Part shown: positions 1 to 13,329 of the stretch, piece by piece
Numbering within the stretch: position 1 is the first letter of the stretch
How the letters are laid out: every line of letters starts with the position of its first letter
Assembly: GCA_012064415.1 (NCBI GenBank)
Contig: SSNU01000163.1
Coordinates: 744,001-808,000, forward strand
Direction: 5' to 3'
DNA length: 64,000 bases
Source: Gyrodactylus bullatarudis
Taxonomy: Eukaryota; Platyhelminthes; Monogenea; Gyrodactylidea; Gyrodactylidae
Notes under the pieces: model-generated
Databases searched by the model: none
What the model saw: only the letters and a program-made list of their open reading frames with translations
Told to the model about the DNA's origin: nothing
Made by a program: the position numbers and the translations under genes

Positions 1-3000
1 TACAGTATCTAGAGTGGGTATGACCACGTCCATTGTTTCGATTTTGTGCGTGTCAACTTCAATTTGAGGGACTTTGTTAGTCCACGGTTGCCACTCTCCG
101 TTGATGTCAACTTCATAGTCGATAATGTTTTGATTGCTAGGAGGCAATGAGACAGTTGTCGATTTTCTTATGAAGTCACTCATTTCATTACGAACAACAA
201 GTTTACTATCACCAGACATAGCCCATACTAGCCCACTGACAAGGGATTTGGTCACATAAGCTTCAATTTGTTCACTAGACATGGGAAAATCTAAATGCAT
301 TTGGTTGTAGGCGATAATGCTGCGGATGATTTGTTTTATAATCGAGAATAGAGACGTGAGAGCTCTAAGGCGAGTAAAGTCCATAATGTGCTCCAGGCCT
401 CGGGCAAACTCGAGTGATCTAGAGACAAGACCACCCTCTTGGAAGAAGGAATGAAGGTAACTAGCGACATCTCGTTGTACCTGCATGGTAGGACTTTCTC
501 TATGGAATAATGTCTTTTGATTTTCTTGGTTGTTGAAAGGATCTGCATTATCCCCAGGTAGCGGAGTTGAATCAGTCATATTCATTGTATTCATACTCAT
601 GCCAAAACTATTTTCATCTTCACCCTCATCAATCGGGACACTCTGGAGGGACAGAATATAATGTTCAAGAATCATTTCTGTGGATAGGACATCCTCAGAG
701 AACCAGACCATGCCACAACGTGAGACAGTGGCAAGAGTGGCATATTTCAAATCTTGTACTTCAAACATGATTCTTACGTTGGGAGGGATTGCAAGACGTT
801 CACCATTTGGTAGAGTTAACAGTTTATTGTCATCAAGGACTGAATTGAGGTTTTCAACCCATTCAGGATCAACATCACCATCGAAAATGATCCATTGACG
901 CTTTGATGATTCTCCACGAATATTGTCGATAATCTTTCTAAGGATGTGAGTAAAGAGACCATCACTCCATTCTCTGGTGTTTGGATCCAATGAACCGTAG
1001 AGGGAATCTTTACTAATTGACTTTGGATTGATGACATGGGCCACTCCCTCGACACCTTCGACTTTCTCCAGAGCCTTGAGAAGGACCTTCCATGCGGCAG
1101 TTTTACCACTACCAGATGGGCCAACCATCATCAAACCATGATGTAGATTGCTAATTTGATAAAGCTGTAGAATCTTTTCAACCCACATTTTTCCCGAGGG
1201 ATTGTCATCAGTCGGATAGACGAGGAACATTTCTTTGCAGATTTTCTGCAGGTTTTGACGCAGAACTTCCATTTTTGCTTCATGATATTCAACACCGGGA
1301 AATACATCAGTGAGTAGTGAGTAGAGAAGGGGAATATCGTCAGCCACTAATTTGGGAACCAATGTCTCCATAACAGATTGAATGAGAATCTCTTGTTCGT
1401 TTATATTACCAGCAATAGAGCTTTCATTAATCTAAAGTAAGAAAGCAATCTTAATTAATTTGCAGAGCAACCAAGTGAGTACACAATAAAGTTTTATTAT
1501 CCTCTTCCAACACTTCAAGAGATATATAGAGAGAATAATAATCATGCTGCAAACTCTCTCAAAAGACTTGGCCCCTAGCTCTCATCCAATCATGCACAGT
1601 GATTAAGGAGCAAATACTAAGAACACAACAAGGATAGTGTGACATTCGCTTGCTAGAAATCTCTTACTAGTGAAGTCTATTTTTTTATTCAAGTGAATTG
1701 ATTATGGAATGGACTTGTGTGTGCGAAAACGGAATCACTTACCACTTCATTATTTGAGATCATTTTAGTTTTTATCATTTTAATGCGGTCTCTCTTGACA
1801 TTGCCAGCTGAGACGAGGACAGACTTTAGAGCTCTCAGGCCAAAATCGTAATGAGATTGAGGTGAAAGTTGTTCATCACACAACTTGAAGAAGGGGACGA
1901 CCTTCCCGGCGAGCAACTCAGCAGACCGGAAACCCTAGAAAAGACGGGAATAAAACGAAAATAATAAGAACATGAACCAATAATACTTACTTGTGAGTAC
2001 AACATAACTTGAGCGATTAATTGACGATCTGGCTGTGTCATAGCCAATGACCTAAAGAGTTTCTTCAGATTATCCGGCAAGTTTGATCTGCCAGCATAGC
2101 CTGGATTCATAGTTATGAAGATGGCCATGTCTGGATTGAGGGAGACTTGACGATTAAGCAGCTCCACTTTAACTTCCTTTGTTTTGCTCTGGTTGAGGGA
2201 AAGTTCTCTGAGAGATTCTTGGATGCCCTGGATCTGTTGACTGACAGCAGATAACATGCGCTCTTCGAGACGATTAAACTCATCGAAACAACCCCAGGCA
2301 CCAACTTGACAGAGACCAACAAAAATACGACCCATAGCCTAACAAGAGAATTTGGTTTATTAGAATTTCATGGAGAATTAAAAGTTTGAGAAATTATTTA
2401 AAATTACATGGAAATCAAAAGTTTCGTCACAATTAAAGACGAGGACAAATCTTCCAAGTTGAATACCAAGAGCTTTAACTGATTCTGTTTTACCAGTACC
2501 GGCTGGACCGAATGGAGAACCACCAAGTCTAGCTTCAAGAGCTTGTGTCATTGTCAAGTAGCATCTATCAGTTAGAGGTGTCTGTACAAGACGATCGACA
2601 ATACCAAGATATTCAAAGCCATACCAAAATTTGGCGTTGGCCATTTCAATAGAGACTTGTTTAAGAGGATCTGATTCTTTGCTGTTGAAGTAGAAACGCA
2701 TTTGGGAGATCCAGGTAAAGTGTTTGGCACTGGAAACATCATTTCTAATCAGCATTCTTATGATATCACGTTGGTGAACATGCTCAATGATAAGCTGTTC
2801 CAGTTTACGACGACGAACAATTGGTTGTTCATATAGAACAGAGTCAGCTAGAACATTTAACATTGATTCGACAGATTTGAGACACTTGTTTAGTGGTGAA
2901 TTGGGATCTGAAGACTTGACACTTGCATCGGTTGCGTTCAGGGCTGCCTCAACACTTTCACTCCAGATAACCTGAGAGGCTAGAACAACGAGTTGTGCTT

Positions 3001-6000
3001 GATACTTGTCACACCATTCCAAGAATCCAGAAGTCTCCAGGTCACTGTTTGACTTGAGTTTCTAACAAGAATTAAGGCAAATGTTTAAAATTTCAGAATC
3101 AGCTCATTCAGATATTTACATTGAGATCATGCAAATACAAATATTCATAACAAATCAGCTAATAATTCATTCACAGAATAATAGAGATTACTTTCAATAT
3201 ACAGAATATATATATAAAATTCTATTATAACTGCACAATGATAATAAACATGGAATTCAGTAAAAACATACAACTATTGAGTATAGAGTATAAAATTGAC
3301 TCAAGAAACACAAATTTAAATTTAAGGAATAATAATAAGAATAGAGACATTCCTCATGTTTGGCATACACGGAGGAAGGAGGGGGGTAGAATATAACTTA
3401 CCTCACTAATGGTACCATAAGCATAGTTTTTCACCTTTATATATAGGAAGGGAATATAAAATATATTGTGATGTTAGAGGATGAAAATGTTAAAGAATGA
3501 ATTCAAGAATAGGCAAAATTAAATAGATACCTACCTGTAGTTCATTGATGGCGCGACCAAGGTACGTTGCCAAGGATAGACGCATTTGTTTCTCGAGAAG
3601 AATAAGCCAGTCATTAATGATTGGATTATCTTTTAGGGAGATGGGATTGACCAATTCCACCGACTCTGTCTCTTTAGATAGGAGGCCAGTAATGATGGTG
3701 TTGTCTTCGTTGAGCTGGATACTATTGACGCCAGCAAACATCTTCTTAAAGTGTTTTTGGAGTCTTGGCACATTCTTGGAGTTACCTATAATCTCGAGTA
3801 AATCTTCGTCTCCGACAAAGTAGAATCTAGGGAATGAAGATCTTTGCTTTTCTAAGTATTCACCAAGGGAGCGTTGTATTTTGTTCAAGAGGTCGGCCAA
3901 TCTCTCGAGTTGACGTTGAACATTGGGTATATTGAGAACGTCCACGACGAGGGGAGATTTGGCTACTTTTTTCATGAGACCAAGGAATTCAGTGCTAACA
4001 GAGAGAAAACGTTGACTCTCTTGAGGGAGGAGCGTCTTGATGTCTGCTGAACCAGCAAATATACCATCAAGATAGACCCAACGTCTCTGAACATCAATCC
4101 ATACATCAAAGAGGGCATTAACTCTGTTAAGTTTATCTTCCCATGAGCTGGCCTCTTCTTCAAATTGCTAGAGGAGAAAATTTCAAAATTAAAGATTATT
4201 TGCAAGTTTTATGAAAGAGAACATACCTTGAAGTATGGAGAGAACTTCATTGCTACCAAACTGTTGATGTGTTCCTTGACCTTGGTGAAGAGATCATCCC
4301 AGCCTTTGATCAGACGACATTTTGTTTGATACGGGATCATTTCGAGTTCATAATTCTTCCATACTTGAGTAACTTGTCGTAAAAATTCTTCCAGAGCCTT
4401 TTCACCTTGAGCTACCAGGAGAATTTCACGGATGACAGTTTCATTTCTAACGAGATCAATGTCCCAGACTTGGCCGAGAGTCAACTCTGGCATAACCCAG
4501 TTTACATTTAATTTCCTCATGAGTGAGAGCCAATGGCGTTCCTTGAGAGCTTCAGATTTCATTTCAATAACCATAGAGTTTACTTTGCAATAAGACTGCA
4601 GAGTTGATTTGATATGTTCAAATGAGGCGTAATGCTTGAATTTGGGAGGCATAGTTTTGAGTTGGTTCAGCATGTCTTCTAGGTTGGTCCTAAGCTTTCT
4701 TGGTTGGACAGTTTGCCAGAGGGAATCTTTCAGTTGTTCAATAGTGGACCATACACTGCTTAACTCTCCCCAGACTGTCTTCAAGTCCTAAAAATGAAAT
4801 AGGAAATGAAAATTCATGTTCAATCCTTCAAGGTGTAAACATACATGAAGTTCCTCTTGAGCTACGACAAGCTTCTCTTCACTAGGCGGAAGGACACCTG
4901 GATCAGTAAGGAATAAGGCTTCCTTGGCACGTTGAATGTTTTCTCTGTCCTCTTTTAGACGTTTGAATTTAGCTTCCAGTACATTGAGAACTTGGACAGC
5001 ATCTTCTGGTTTAGTGTTACCCTGGACTGGGCGTTCTTTCTCCCATGCAGCGAGTAAGTCTGTAGTCTTTTGCTCGACAATCTTATCTTCGCTGACAATT
5101 TTAACTTGAAGAGAAGACATCTAGATGGAAAAAATAGGGTGAAATGTAGTTGGACATGTTTTTAAATGATCACTGGATTCTGTCACACAAAAAATGAGCA
5201 AATCACCAATGGTTTAGAGAGTTAAAAATTCAAGATGGAATACATTATAATTAGGCGGAGAAATTAATGAGAACAAAATGATTAATTAAAATCCCTGAAT
5301 GGTAGTAATACACAGGTGGAGAAATTGGATGATTTAAGATGATGAAATTTACCGTTTCCTAGTGGCAAAAGGATTTTTCAATAATTTTTTCGAAAATCAT
5401 GAAAATATAAAATGATTGAAGCATACTTGGTTGTTAATACTGGCTTCTTTCCTGCGCATAATTTCCTGGAAAGCACTCCATTCACCCTTGATTAGTTCAC
5501 AGTCACGCCAATCATCGGGAAATTGAAAACGATCTCTGTACAGGATAGCTTGACCTGTGACGAACATACCGACCTGTTTCTCCCAATTGTTCATTTTACG
5601 TTTCAATGATTGAGTGTAGGTGATCAAATTTACAGCATCTGAGGTGCTGCCTGTATCGATAGATTGACGTTCAAGGTCTAATCTTGCCTTGTTGATTTGA
5701 ACGTAGAACTCGTTCATTTCAGTGCCCAGGTTGGATCCAAATTTACTGACGATATCTTTGTGCCAGTTGTCGTATTTGAGAGATACTTTGGATTGAACTT
5801 TACCGAATACGATAGTAACTGGTCCAAAATCTTTTTGAGATTCAGGAACATCAAAGTGTTTTCGTATGCTTTTGATTTCATCCAGAATATTCATCCACTT
5901 TTCAATATCATTACCCAAAAGATTGTAGACCTGATCGCTTTGTAGGTCCCAGAGTGATTGATAACTTGTCCAGGTCTTGACGTATTCTTTGGCCTCTTCA

Positions 6001-9000
6001 ATTGAAGCATTAATGGCGTGATAGGCCTCATGAAGGACAACTCCATTTTTAGGCAATTTAGAGATGAGATTTCTATAAGTCTTGTCGGTTTCTTTTTCTG
6101 TCTCCAGACCGACTTGATAACGAGAATGTTGAATTCTCGGAAGTGAGAGAACATGATTTTGCCATATGTCCAACTCATTCATAATATGCTTCTCAGCGGA
6201 TTGAATAGGTGGCTGGAGATGGATCCTTTGGTTGGTGATGCGCAATTCATGAGTGATTGATCGCAACTTTGGAATATTGCTCAATTTTGTGTCTAATTCA
6301 CCTTCGTTATCTTCGAGGGAATCAGAGCCTACAATTTGACGATTGCTTCTTAGGGCCTTGACCCAGTCGTAGAGGGCATTCTCTAGGCGACGGACAAGAC
6401 GATCTTGAACTTCACAATCCAATTGATTTGTCCAATAGGAAAGATTGCTATACTTGTGTAGACTTAAATCATCAACAAGTTTTTGAATTTTCTTGAGAAT
6501 ATCAGAGAAAACTTTATCAGAGTAGACGCATGTATCAAGAGCCTTGAGTTGTACATCGATTTCTCTCGTGGTATGAAGGAGTTCTTCGACTTTCTCTTGG
6601 AACTGGACAACTTGATCGCAGAGTCTTTGGACAAAAGTTTGAATTCTAAATGAGTCCCACATCAACTGGAAGCCTTCATTCAGGGTAGTTCTAACTTCTT
6701 GGCGAATACCGACCAATAATAGGCCAATATTGTGTCTATGGCATTCCTCAATGCGATGACAACAATCTTCATAAGTTCTTACACTCTGGATAAGAGAGAT
6801 ACCATAGGGATAGAGATGATTCGTTTGATGGGCAAAGTTGACGATGGGTAATGGAACACGGAAGCCGAGTGATTTCATATGACGAACCTCTTTGGCCAGA
6901 GTGATCATGTCTTTATGAAAGTTTACACGCAACTTGTAGATAGTCTTTGTCTGGGGCTCAGAGTCTCTGATGGCCATCTTTGTTCTAGTTGGATCAATGC
7001 TGAATATACGACCGGTAATTGAGTTTTGTTGTTCCTGCACGTTTTTGCACCAGTCATGAAATACTTGAGTCACGTCTAGCTTTGCTTTAAAAGAGTCTCC
7101 GTCCAGTTTGAGAGCTTGGCCATCACGATGTTGCTCCCATCCCTTGCCGAGGACATCTTCCACTCGATTCAAATACATGTTGAGTTGGTTTTCAATTTGT
7201 TTAACCCAGACAATGGAGCCGGACACTGGTGGGATATCAATAGTCTTGGCAATATCGAATGCAGCAGTATTACGATAGCCTTGTTTGAACTTTTCATGAA
7301 GAGCTTCAATGTCAACTTTGACTCTTTCAATAAGTTGAGCTTGATATTGACGAATAGCTCCGCGGATATGAGGGCGAATAAAGAGTGCATTGAATCGTGA
7401 AAAGTAGCGGAACATTTCGTTAGCATTCTTGGCAGTGCCAAGAAGATCTCTCAACTTGGTGGTAATCTTAGATTCAACTTGATCAATTAGTTCGTCATAA
7501 CGCTTCATGGCTGATTCCCAAGCCTCTTGACCTTCCTTGCTAATGTCAAGACAATCGATTTCCTTGACCAGTTCATAGGCTGAATCGACTTCTTCAATGG
7601 CCTTTGAGTCGGCACAATCGAGGTTGATATTCTTCTTGACGGTTGTCTCACCTTTTTCACTTGGTTGATTAGGAGTTGTCTTTGAGTCAGTTTGAATGGT
7701 TGATTTACTATCAGGTCTCAAAACGCGTGATATCACCTGTCGTAATTGATCGTGTTGGTGACGGAATCTACAAATAATAGTAATTATTATTATTATTAAA
7801 TGTTGGTAAGAGAGTGAGAGTGAGTGAAAGAGAAATTAATTCAAATAATCAATAGAACTCAATGGTGTATGAAAAGCAATAAACTAAGAAAATAATTAAT
7901 CTTCTCAAGGCAGAGGAAAGTGTATTAAAAATAGTAGCTTACGTCTTCATTTGTTCAAGACGATTTTGAAGGGCTTTGTGAGCCCATTTGGTACGCCAGA
8001 TGAACCTGTTCATAGGCTCCTCTCTCTTTTTCTTGATTATTTCACGCATTAGTTGTTGTTGCCGTTCCGATTCATCTTCCCAAGTTCTAAAGACATCGTT
8101 GCATTGATTCATAATCTTGTCAAAAGCATCATAGGGAATATGTAAGAGTCTACGAGTGCTAAGAACTTTGAATAATTGGTTCATTAGGTCGTTGGAGAAG
8201 GCCTGAGTAAGTTTGTGGGCTCTTGTTACAGGGTATTTTGAATTTCTTATTTTCTTCATATGGCTAAAAATAGAGGATACAGCCTGCTCAATTTTTTCAA
8301 TTTCAGTTGCCGAGAGGAGATCGTTTAGTGGGAAATCTTTAATCAAAGGATTATAGTCGTTAACCTTTTCAATAGCGGCTTGAAGACCGGTATCCGTATC
8401 GAAACTAAGGATAGCATGAAATCTTTTAGCCTGCTTCAAAATATCAAGTGATAGATTGACTTCGTGAGAATTTCTTTTCTCCTGAATTCGTAGGAGACTT
8501 CTTTCGAAATTTGTCCAAAAGGTTATTTCTTGGAGAGCTGTACCTGAAGTGGGATCACGATCGAGTTTAGTAACTTTTTGAATTTCTTTCGTCCACTTAT
8601 TAACGCATGATTGAAGGGCATTCAAGAATTGGGCATCCTCTAGACGATCCTCAAAGTCACTAACTTTTGCCTTTCTTCCTTGCTCAGAGCATTGTTTTAT
8701 AACCTGCATCACTAGGGGATGGAAACTCAAGTTGACATCAGGAATGTCAATGTTATGCTGAAGATGGAGAAGACCAACTTCTAATTCAGTCATTTTCTTT
8801 TCCACATTGGTGGCCATTTTGTCGTTATCTCTGTCATTCTTGGTGGACTCTTTGCAGTAAGATTTAAAGTAAGGAATCATAGCAAGACCTACGATGGCAT
8901 GCAAAGATTCGCATGCTGAACCTTCTCCAAAGCTCAAGACTAGCACATTAGAGCCGATATCTTTGTCGGCTTCAAGGACAGGATTGGCTTTTATGAAGTA

Positions 9001-9370
9001 AATACTGTGACTTTTGATGCCAACATAGAATATTTGAACAGTGAGGGAGTAGACATGACTCTCTATGCTCTCTTCAACATCATCTAGAGATAAAATTGAG
9101 TTAAAGATGGAACAGTTAACATGATAAACTTGTATTACCTTTGTTATTGGATCTATTGAAATGGAGAACTCTAGTCTGAGGGTCACTTATGAACTTTTTT
9201 AGGTGTTCAACAGAATTTTGTTCATCGAGGAGATTTTGTATTGCTAGGAGTGTCGGAGGGGAATCTCCAACTAAAGACAAAATAACTTTTTGAAGATGCA
9301 ATGAGAGTTGCTTGAAATCGATCAAATTAATAGTATGTTCTATCGGAGGCTCGCTTGGAACTTCCGTCAT
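1..9370 (-). CDS. DYNC1H1: Cytoplasmic dynein 1 heavy chain, 5' part (first 2614 codons)
   Basis: Motor subunit of cytoplasmic dynein 1, which hydrolyses ATP to walk to microtubule minus ends. Eleven exons (minus strand): 9370-9139, 9083-7943, 7767-5427, 5120-4845, 4787-4227, 4167-3535, 3434-3402, 3061-2408, 2338-1991, 1934-1743 and 1431-1; the frame is continuous for 7842 nt. Visible in order: tail (DHC_N1), linker (DHC_N2), AAA1 with Walker A GPAGTGKT (about residue 1920) and CFDEFNR Walker B, then AAA2 with GPSGSGKT (about residue 2241). The ORF is open at base 1, just before the expected AAA3 P-loop, so stalk and microtubule-binding domain lie outside. The start is the ATG at 9370, preceding MTEVPSEPP. 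Introns are 55-340 nt, unlike those of the divergent neighbour. Exon 7 is a 33-nt microexon. Identity rests on long stretches matching the cytoplasmic rather than axonemal or dynein-2 class. Confidence 0.97.
3402..3434 (-). other. 33-nt microexon of dynein heavy chain
   Basis: It encodes eleven residues ([11 protein letters not shown]) between the linker exon ending ELQ and the exon beginning KLKSN. The donor is strong (GTAAGT); the acceptor is AT-rich with a weak pyrimidine tract. Both flanking junctions are phase 0, so skipping keeps frame. Without it the spacing up to the conserved EWCDKYQAQ resembles fly dynein as I remember it, which suggests a cassette exon. Confidence 0.6.
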
Positions 9371-9504
9371 ATTTATTCAATTTTGAATCAATGAAAATTT
9401 AAATTTCAACTTAAACAAATTCATAATAAAAATTGATTTTTATATCTTTAAAATCTGAATCAATTTCGAAAAATAAACTAAAAATTTGTACAATTACATC
9501 TTGA
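9371..9504. promoter_or_regulatory. Compact divergent promoter, dynein heavy chain / IFT122
   Basis: Only 134 bp separate the two opposed start codons (9370 minus, 9505 plus). The stretch is very AT-rich with no obvious TATA box at a standard distance. It must hold both 5' UTRs and a shared core promoter, unless upstream noncoding exons exist. Promoter function is inferred from position alone. Confidence 0.5.
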
Positions 9505-12500
9505 ATGCAAGTTCAAGAGTGTACTCAAGGATTTTTGAGAGAAAAAAATGATTCAAAAATTATGTAAATTCTTACAAATTCACTTATAGAATATCTTGTA
9601 TCTCTCTTAATAAAGCAAAAGAGATTTTTGCTATCTCGTCTAGGAATCGTGTTTACATTTGTTCTTGGGATACATTCGAGATCAAATTTTTTCTTGAACA
9701 TCATACCTCAGATGTCGTCAAACTGAAATTCACGCCTAATGGAGTAAGACTCATCAGTTTGAGCTGTGACAACGAGTTTGTAATTTGGAACATTCAAAGC
9801 AAGAAAGCTGTTAGTGTTCAAAAATCGGATTCTCCAATCATTGATGTGAACTTTTATGAATGGTTACTTTTAATAGCGTATGAGGACGCTTTTAGTTTTA
9901 TTTCAATGCCAAATTTTTCAATTACAAATAAGAAGTTGGCTGCCTCAATGAAAAGCATATCTTTTGATGAAAAAACGAATATGGTTGCTTATTCCTTGAA
10001 TAACCATAGCCTGTTTATTGACAAATTAACTCTTGACTATTTTTCTGAGTTCAAGAGACTTGAAATGGAGGTAAACATTGAAATTCTGCAATGGCTCTCT
10101 GGAGAAAATACTCTCACAGCATTGAATGAAACAGGTGATTTAAACTTTTATTCTGTCAACCAAAAAGCTGTAAGTTATTTTTATAATAAAACTAAAATAG
10201 AAAGAATTTTCTTTGATTCATGTTCACAAGATCAATTCAGAGGTTGACCTTATGCAACAGGTAGAATTGGAGAGGACCTTTCTCCTTGTACTTTGCTCAA
10301 CCATGAATTTGTTCATTTTCAATTCTTATGGTTCTGTTCTGCTCCGTTCAAGTCCATCGATTAGTCCTATAAAATGCATATCAATAGATAAAAGTATTAT
10401 GATTATAGCCTGCATTAAGGATAATATCCGGACATTTAACTTGTGTATTCAAAAATACTCTTGCTACAACCGGGATTTGTATGCCTATCTAAATTCTCAA
10501 TATGAAATAGAAGTGAAGAGCTTTTCGAAAAAAGTTTATTCTCTCATTCATCCAGAAGAAAGGGTTTTGGAAATATCCCTAAATGATTCCCAGATTCTGG
10601 TTATCCTTGAAAGCAATGTAGAACTTTATAGTTTTGAGTCCTCTAGAGCTAAGCGAGTATGTTCCTACCCGAAAAAGACACATGATGGAGCTGTCTTGAC
10701 ACAAAATCGGGTTTGGATATTCTCTGGAATTCTTTTATCATCATACGATTTTAAGGGGAACCTGGTGAGAAAATTTCTCTTCAAAGAGAGAATAAATTGT
10801 CTGGGTAAACTGGGAAAGTCCGCCGTGACAGTTTCCCTTGTTAATTCTGACCTCTATCGAGTTCACGAGAATGATCCTAGTCAGGAGTTCATAACAACTG
10901 TTGATTTTAACCAGATGAAGTTCTTGTCTGGAAATACAAAGGGTGACATTTTGTCAGCCATTGACTGTGCCAATACCCTCCATGTTATTGATGTTTGCGA
11001 GAAAAGTATTTTATTTTCAGTGAGTTGAAATTGTTTTGATTCTTTTCTCGAGGAGGAAAATGTCCTAAAGGCTATCTGGAATGGCGATCTAGACTACACC
11101 ATACTCTACCATCAACCGAATTTGCTAAAGGTACGAGTTGGCAAGAATGTTTGCTTCCAACAGACTCTCCCATTCAAAGTTTGTAAATTAACTGTTGACT
11201 AAACTCGTGCATGCAGAATGAAATTATTTATTTCTATCAAAACACCTTGGTCCTCTCGAGTCAGGCAGGAGAAATTGTCCAAGAGGAAATTTCCTTTGAA
11301 GTAGACTTTGAAGTTCACGATGAAGCTGACTTTCTCAAAACTCGAATGGACTTTTACAAGATCAACTTGAGTGCAAGGAATCTTGTTCACTTGGGCATCA
11401 AGTATTTGTTAATGGGCAAGTTTATTGCAGCCAAAAAGTGCTTCACCCTGGCCAAGAGTACAGACCACTTGGAATTGGTACATAAAATAGAGGTAAAATT
11501 ATTATTACGAAATTCTATCCCATCTCTAGGGAGACTTGAAGTTGAAACCGATCGACTGGAGCCAGGAAGACAAGGCTACCTTTGTCAAGGGAGTTATCAT
11601 GGCCTTTTCGTCAAACTTTAAGGAAGCTTACAAACTGTTTGAATCCCTGGACGATCAGGAGTCTCTTGACTTTCTGAAGAGGAATAACCTCCTCCATGAG
11701 TCGGGAGGGGTAGTCAGAGATCACATTGAGAGTGGAGATTATGTCTCAGCCATTATGGAAACCAATTCAGAGCAAGAGTAAGCTCATTCATTCATTCATT
11801 AATTATTTTGACAGTTTAATCGAAATTTATCACATGTTGAAAGAGAAGAAATCGTCTGAAAGAGAAGTAGTTCGATTATGTGGTATGAAACTGGGTCAGT
11901 TGGGAAAAATCGATCATTCCATCAAATGTTTCAGTCTCATTCAAGACTCTGAAAGTATCATTGAACTCTTCCTGGCCCATGAGAAATGGGAAAAAATCCT
12001 CAGGCTGATCAACAACAATTCTGGTCAAAATAGGCTGAATCTGATTGAGTATTTCCTAAAGAGTTCCCTGAGAGTTGATCGCATTGCAGATGCTCTCAGA
12101 CTACTCAAGGGACAGGATTTGTATGATTCAATTGTCAATTTAATCAAGCAAAACTGCTCTTCGATGGACTATTCCCAGGCAAGCAGAATGGCCTTTCATT
12201 ACTACAAAGTGGTTGGTAAAGTAATGTTTAGCAACTGGTCTGACTGGCTTTACATGATGAACTTTTTGAAGAAAAATTTTGCATTAATCTCCAAGAGGAC
12301 TGTTGCAAGAAAAGTTCTCCTGTGTGCCAGGCTGTTGGTGAACTCTGGGGAGAATGAATTGATTGATTTATCGTAAGAAGAATCGTCTAATTTGCATAAA
12401 GTTTTGCTTACAAGTGTCTTTTTGAGTCGGCCATTCTGTTAGGAGCAAAAATTTTCGAGGAAAAGGATTTTGACATTTTCAGAAAATTCAGAATCTCCGA

Positions 12501-13097
12501 CGACACCAAACTGGTAGATAAGTACTGGGTTGAAGCACACAACCTGAATTACGATTCATTTCAGGATGATTTTCAAATTGATTGCTATTCTTGCTTCAGA
12601 AGGAATCCGTGGCTAGAAAAAGTGGGAAACAAATGTAAATATTGCCAGCAAAGGTATCATATTTGTTTTTCAAGTTTTGGTTGGTTGTAATTTATTTATG
12701 TTACAATATGTAGAAATTCTTCCCCTATCGAGAATAGAAGAGTTAGAAGATCTCCATAGAAAACAAGGGGAACTGAATAGAAGTAAAGTTAAAATCTAAA
12801 TTTTAGGTCAAAAGATTTTAATTGACCAAAGCAAAAGGGAAAAGATTAAATTTTCGAATCCACAACTCGATCTAATTTCGAAAGAAAACCTAATCAAGTT
12901 CAGAAATATACAAATATTGAAGCTAAAAGATACAGAAAACCAGCAAGAGGATACTTTTGTCAACCTGTTATCTGAATTTGAAATAGATGTATGTACAGGC
13001 TGTGATAAAGTATGATAATTTGCTTTTACAAATTCAGCTCTTTTTAAATGAAGGATCCCCACAACTAAAAAAATGTGCATTTTGTCATTTTGAATAA
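9505..13097 (+). CDS. IFT122: IFT122-like intraflagellar transport complex A subunit
   Basis: Predicted IFT-A subunit for retrograde ciliary transport and membrane-protein entry. Eleven exons: 9505-9563, 9590-10169, 10201-11019, 11053-11178, 11217-11492, 11530-11777, 11815-12372, 12402-12679, 12714-12782, 12807-13009 and 13038-13097, giving 1091 aa. The N-terminal half has degenerate WD40 blades (for example NEFVIWNI near residue 75); the C-terminal half is a TPR-like helical solenoid. Two zinc ribbons end it: C950/C953/C967/C970 followed by the SF-ILPL type motif, and C1067/C1070/C1085/C1088. Human IFT122 aligns collinearly from the N-terminus to both ribbons, with low identity and somewhat greater length (about 1180-1240 aa). 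WDR35 is a less likely alternative. The ATG at 9505 is directly preceded by an in-frame TGA. All ten introns are 24-38 nt. The stop codon overlaps an AATAAA. Confidence 0.85.
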
Positions 13098-13098
13098 A
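13093..13098 (+). terminator. AATAAA polyadenylation signal overlapping the IFT122 stop
   Basis: The hexamer begins inside the last sense codon (GAA) and contains the TAA stop codon. If used, the 3' UTR would be only about 15-30 nt. The T-rich stretch just downstream fits a cleavage region. Confidence 0.6.
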
Positions 13099-13329
13099 AT
13101 TTTTTAATTTAAATGATTTCGATATATTTTCATCCTAGTTTTAGAGACTCTTCAATTCATAAACTCATCTTACTCTGAAACTCTGAGTTCCAAACAGTTT
13201 GAATCAAACTCAACTCAAATTTTCGGATTTGAAAAAAAATTAGTCTTTATTAAAACTTGTTCATTTTTGTTGCCCGATTTTGTTCTAACTGTGATAAATT
13301 ATGAATTTTACAAACATTTTTTCTTCAAA

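Noticed and set aside
3545..3823. 92-codon plus-strand ORF opposite dynein
   Set aside because: It lies antisense to a conserved dynein exon whose reading on the minus strand is certain; it is a frame shadow. The same applies to 2787-2975, 5697-5945 and 7116-7400.
10170..10260. Alternative longer IFT122 intron ending at CAACAG (10260) or ACAAG (10230)
   Set aside because: Both keep frame, but the 31-nt intron ending 10200 retains extra residues (KEFSLIHVHK) that match the family spacing and fits the size of the other nine introns. RNA evidence could reverse this.
11199..11390. Minus-strand ORF over the IFT122-like exon
   Set aside because: Antisense to a coding exon that keeps frame across ten introns; no independent support.
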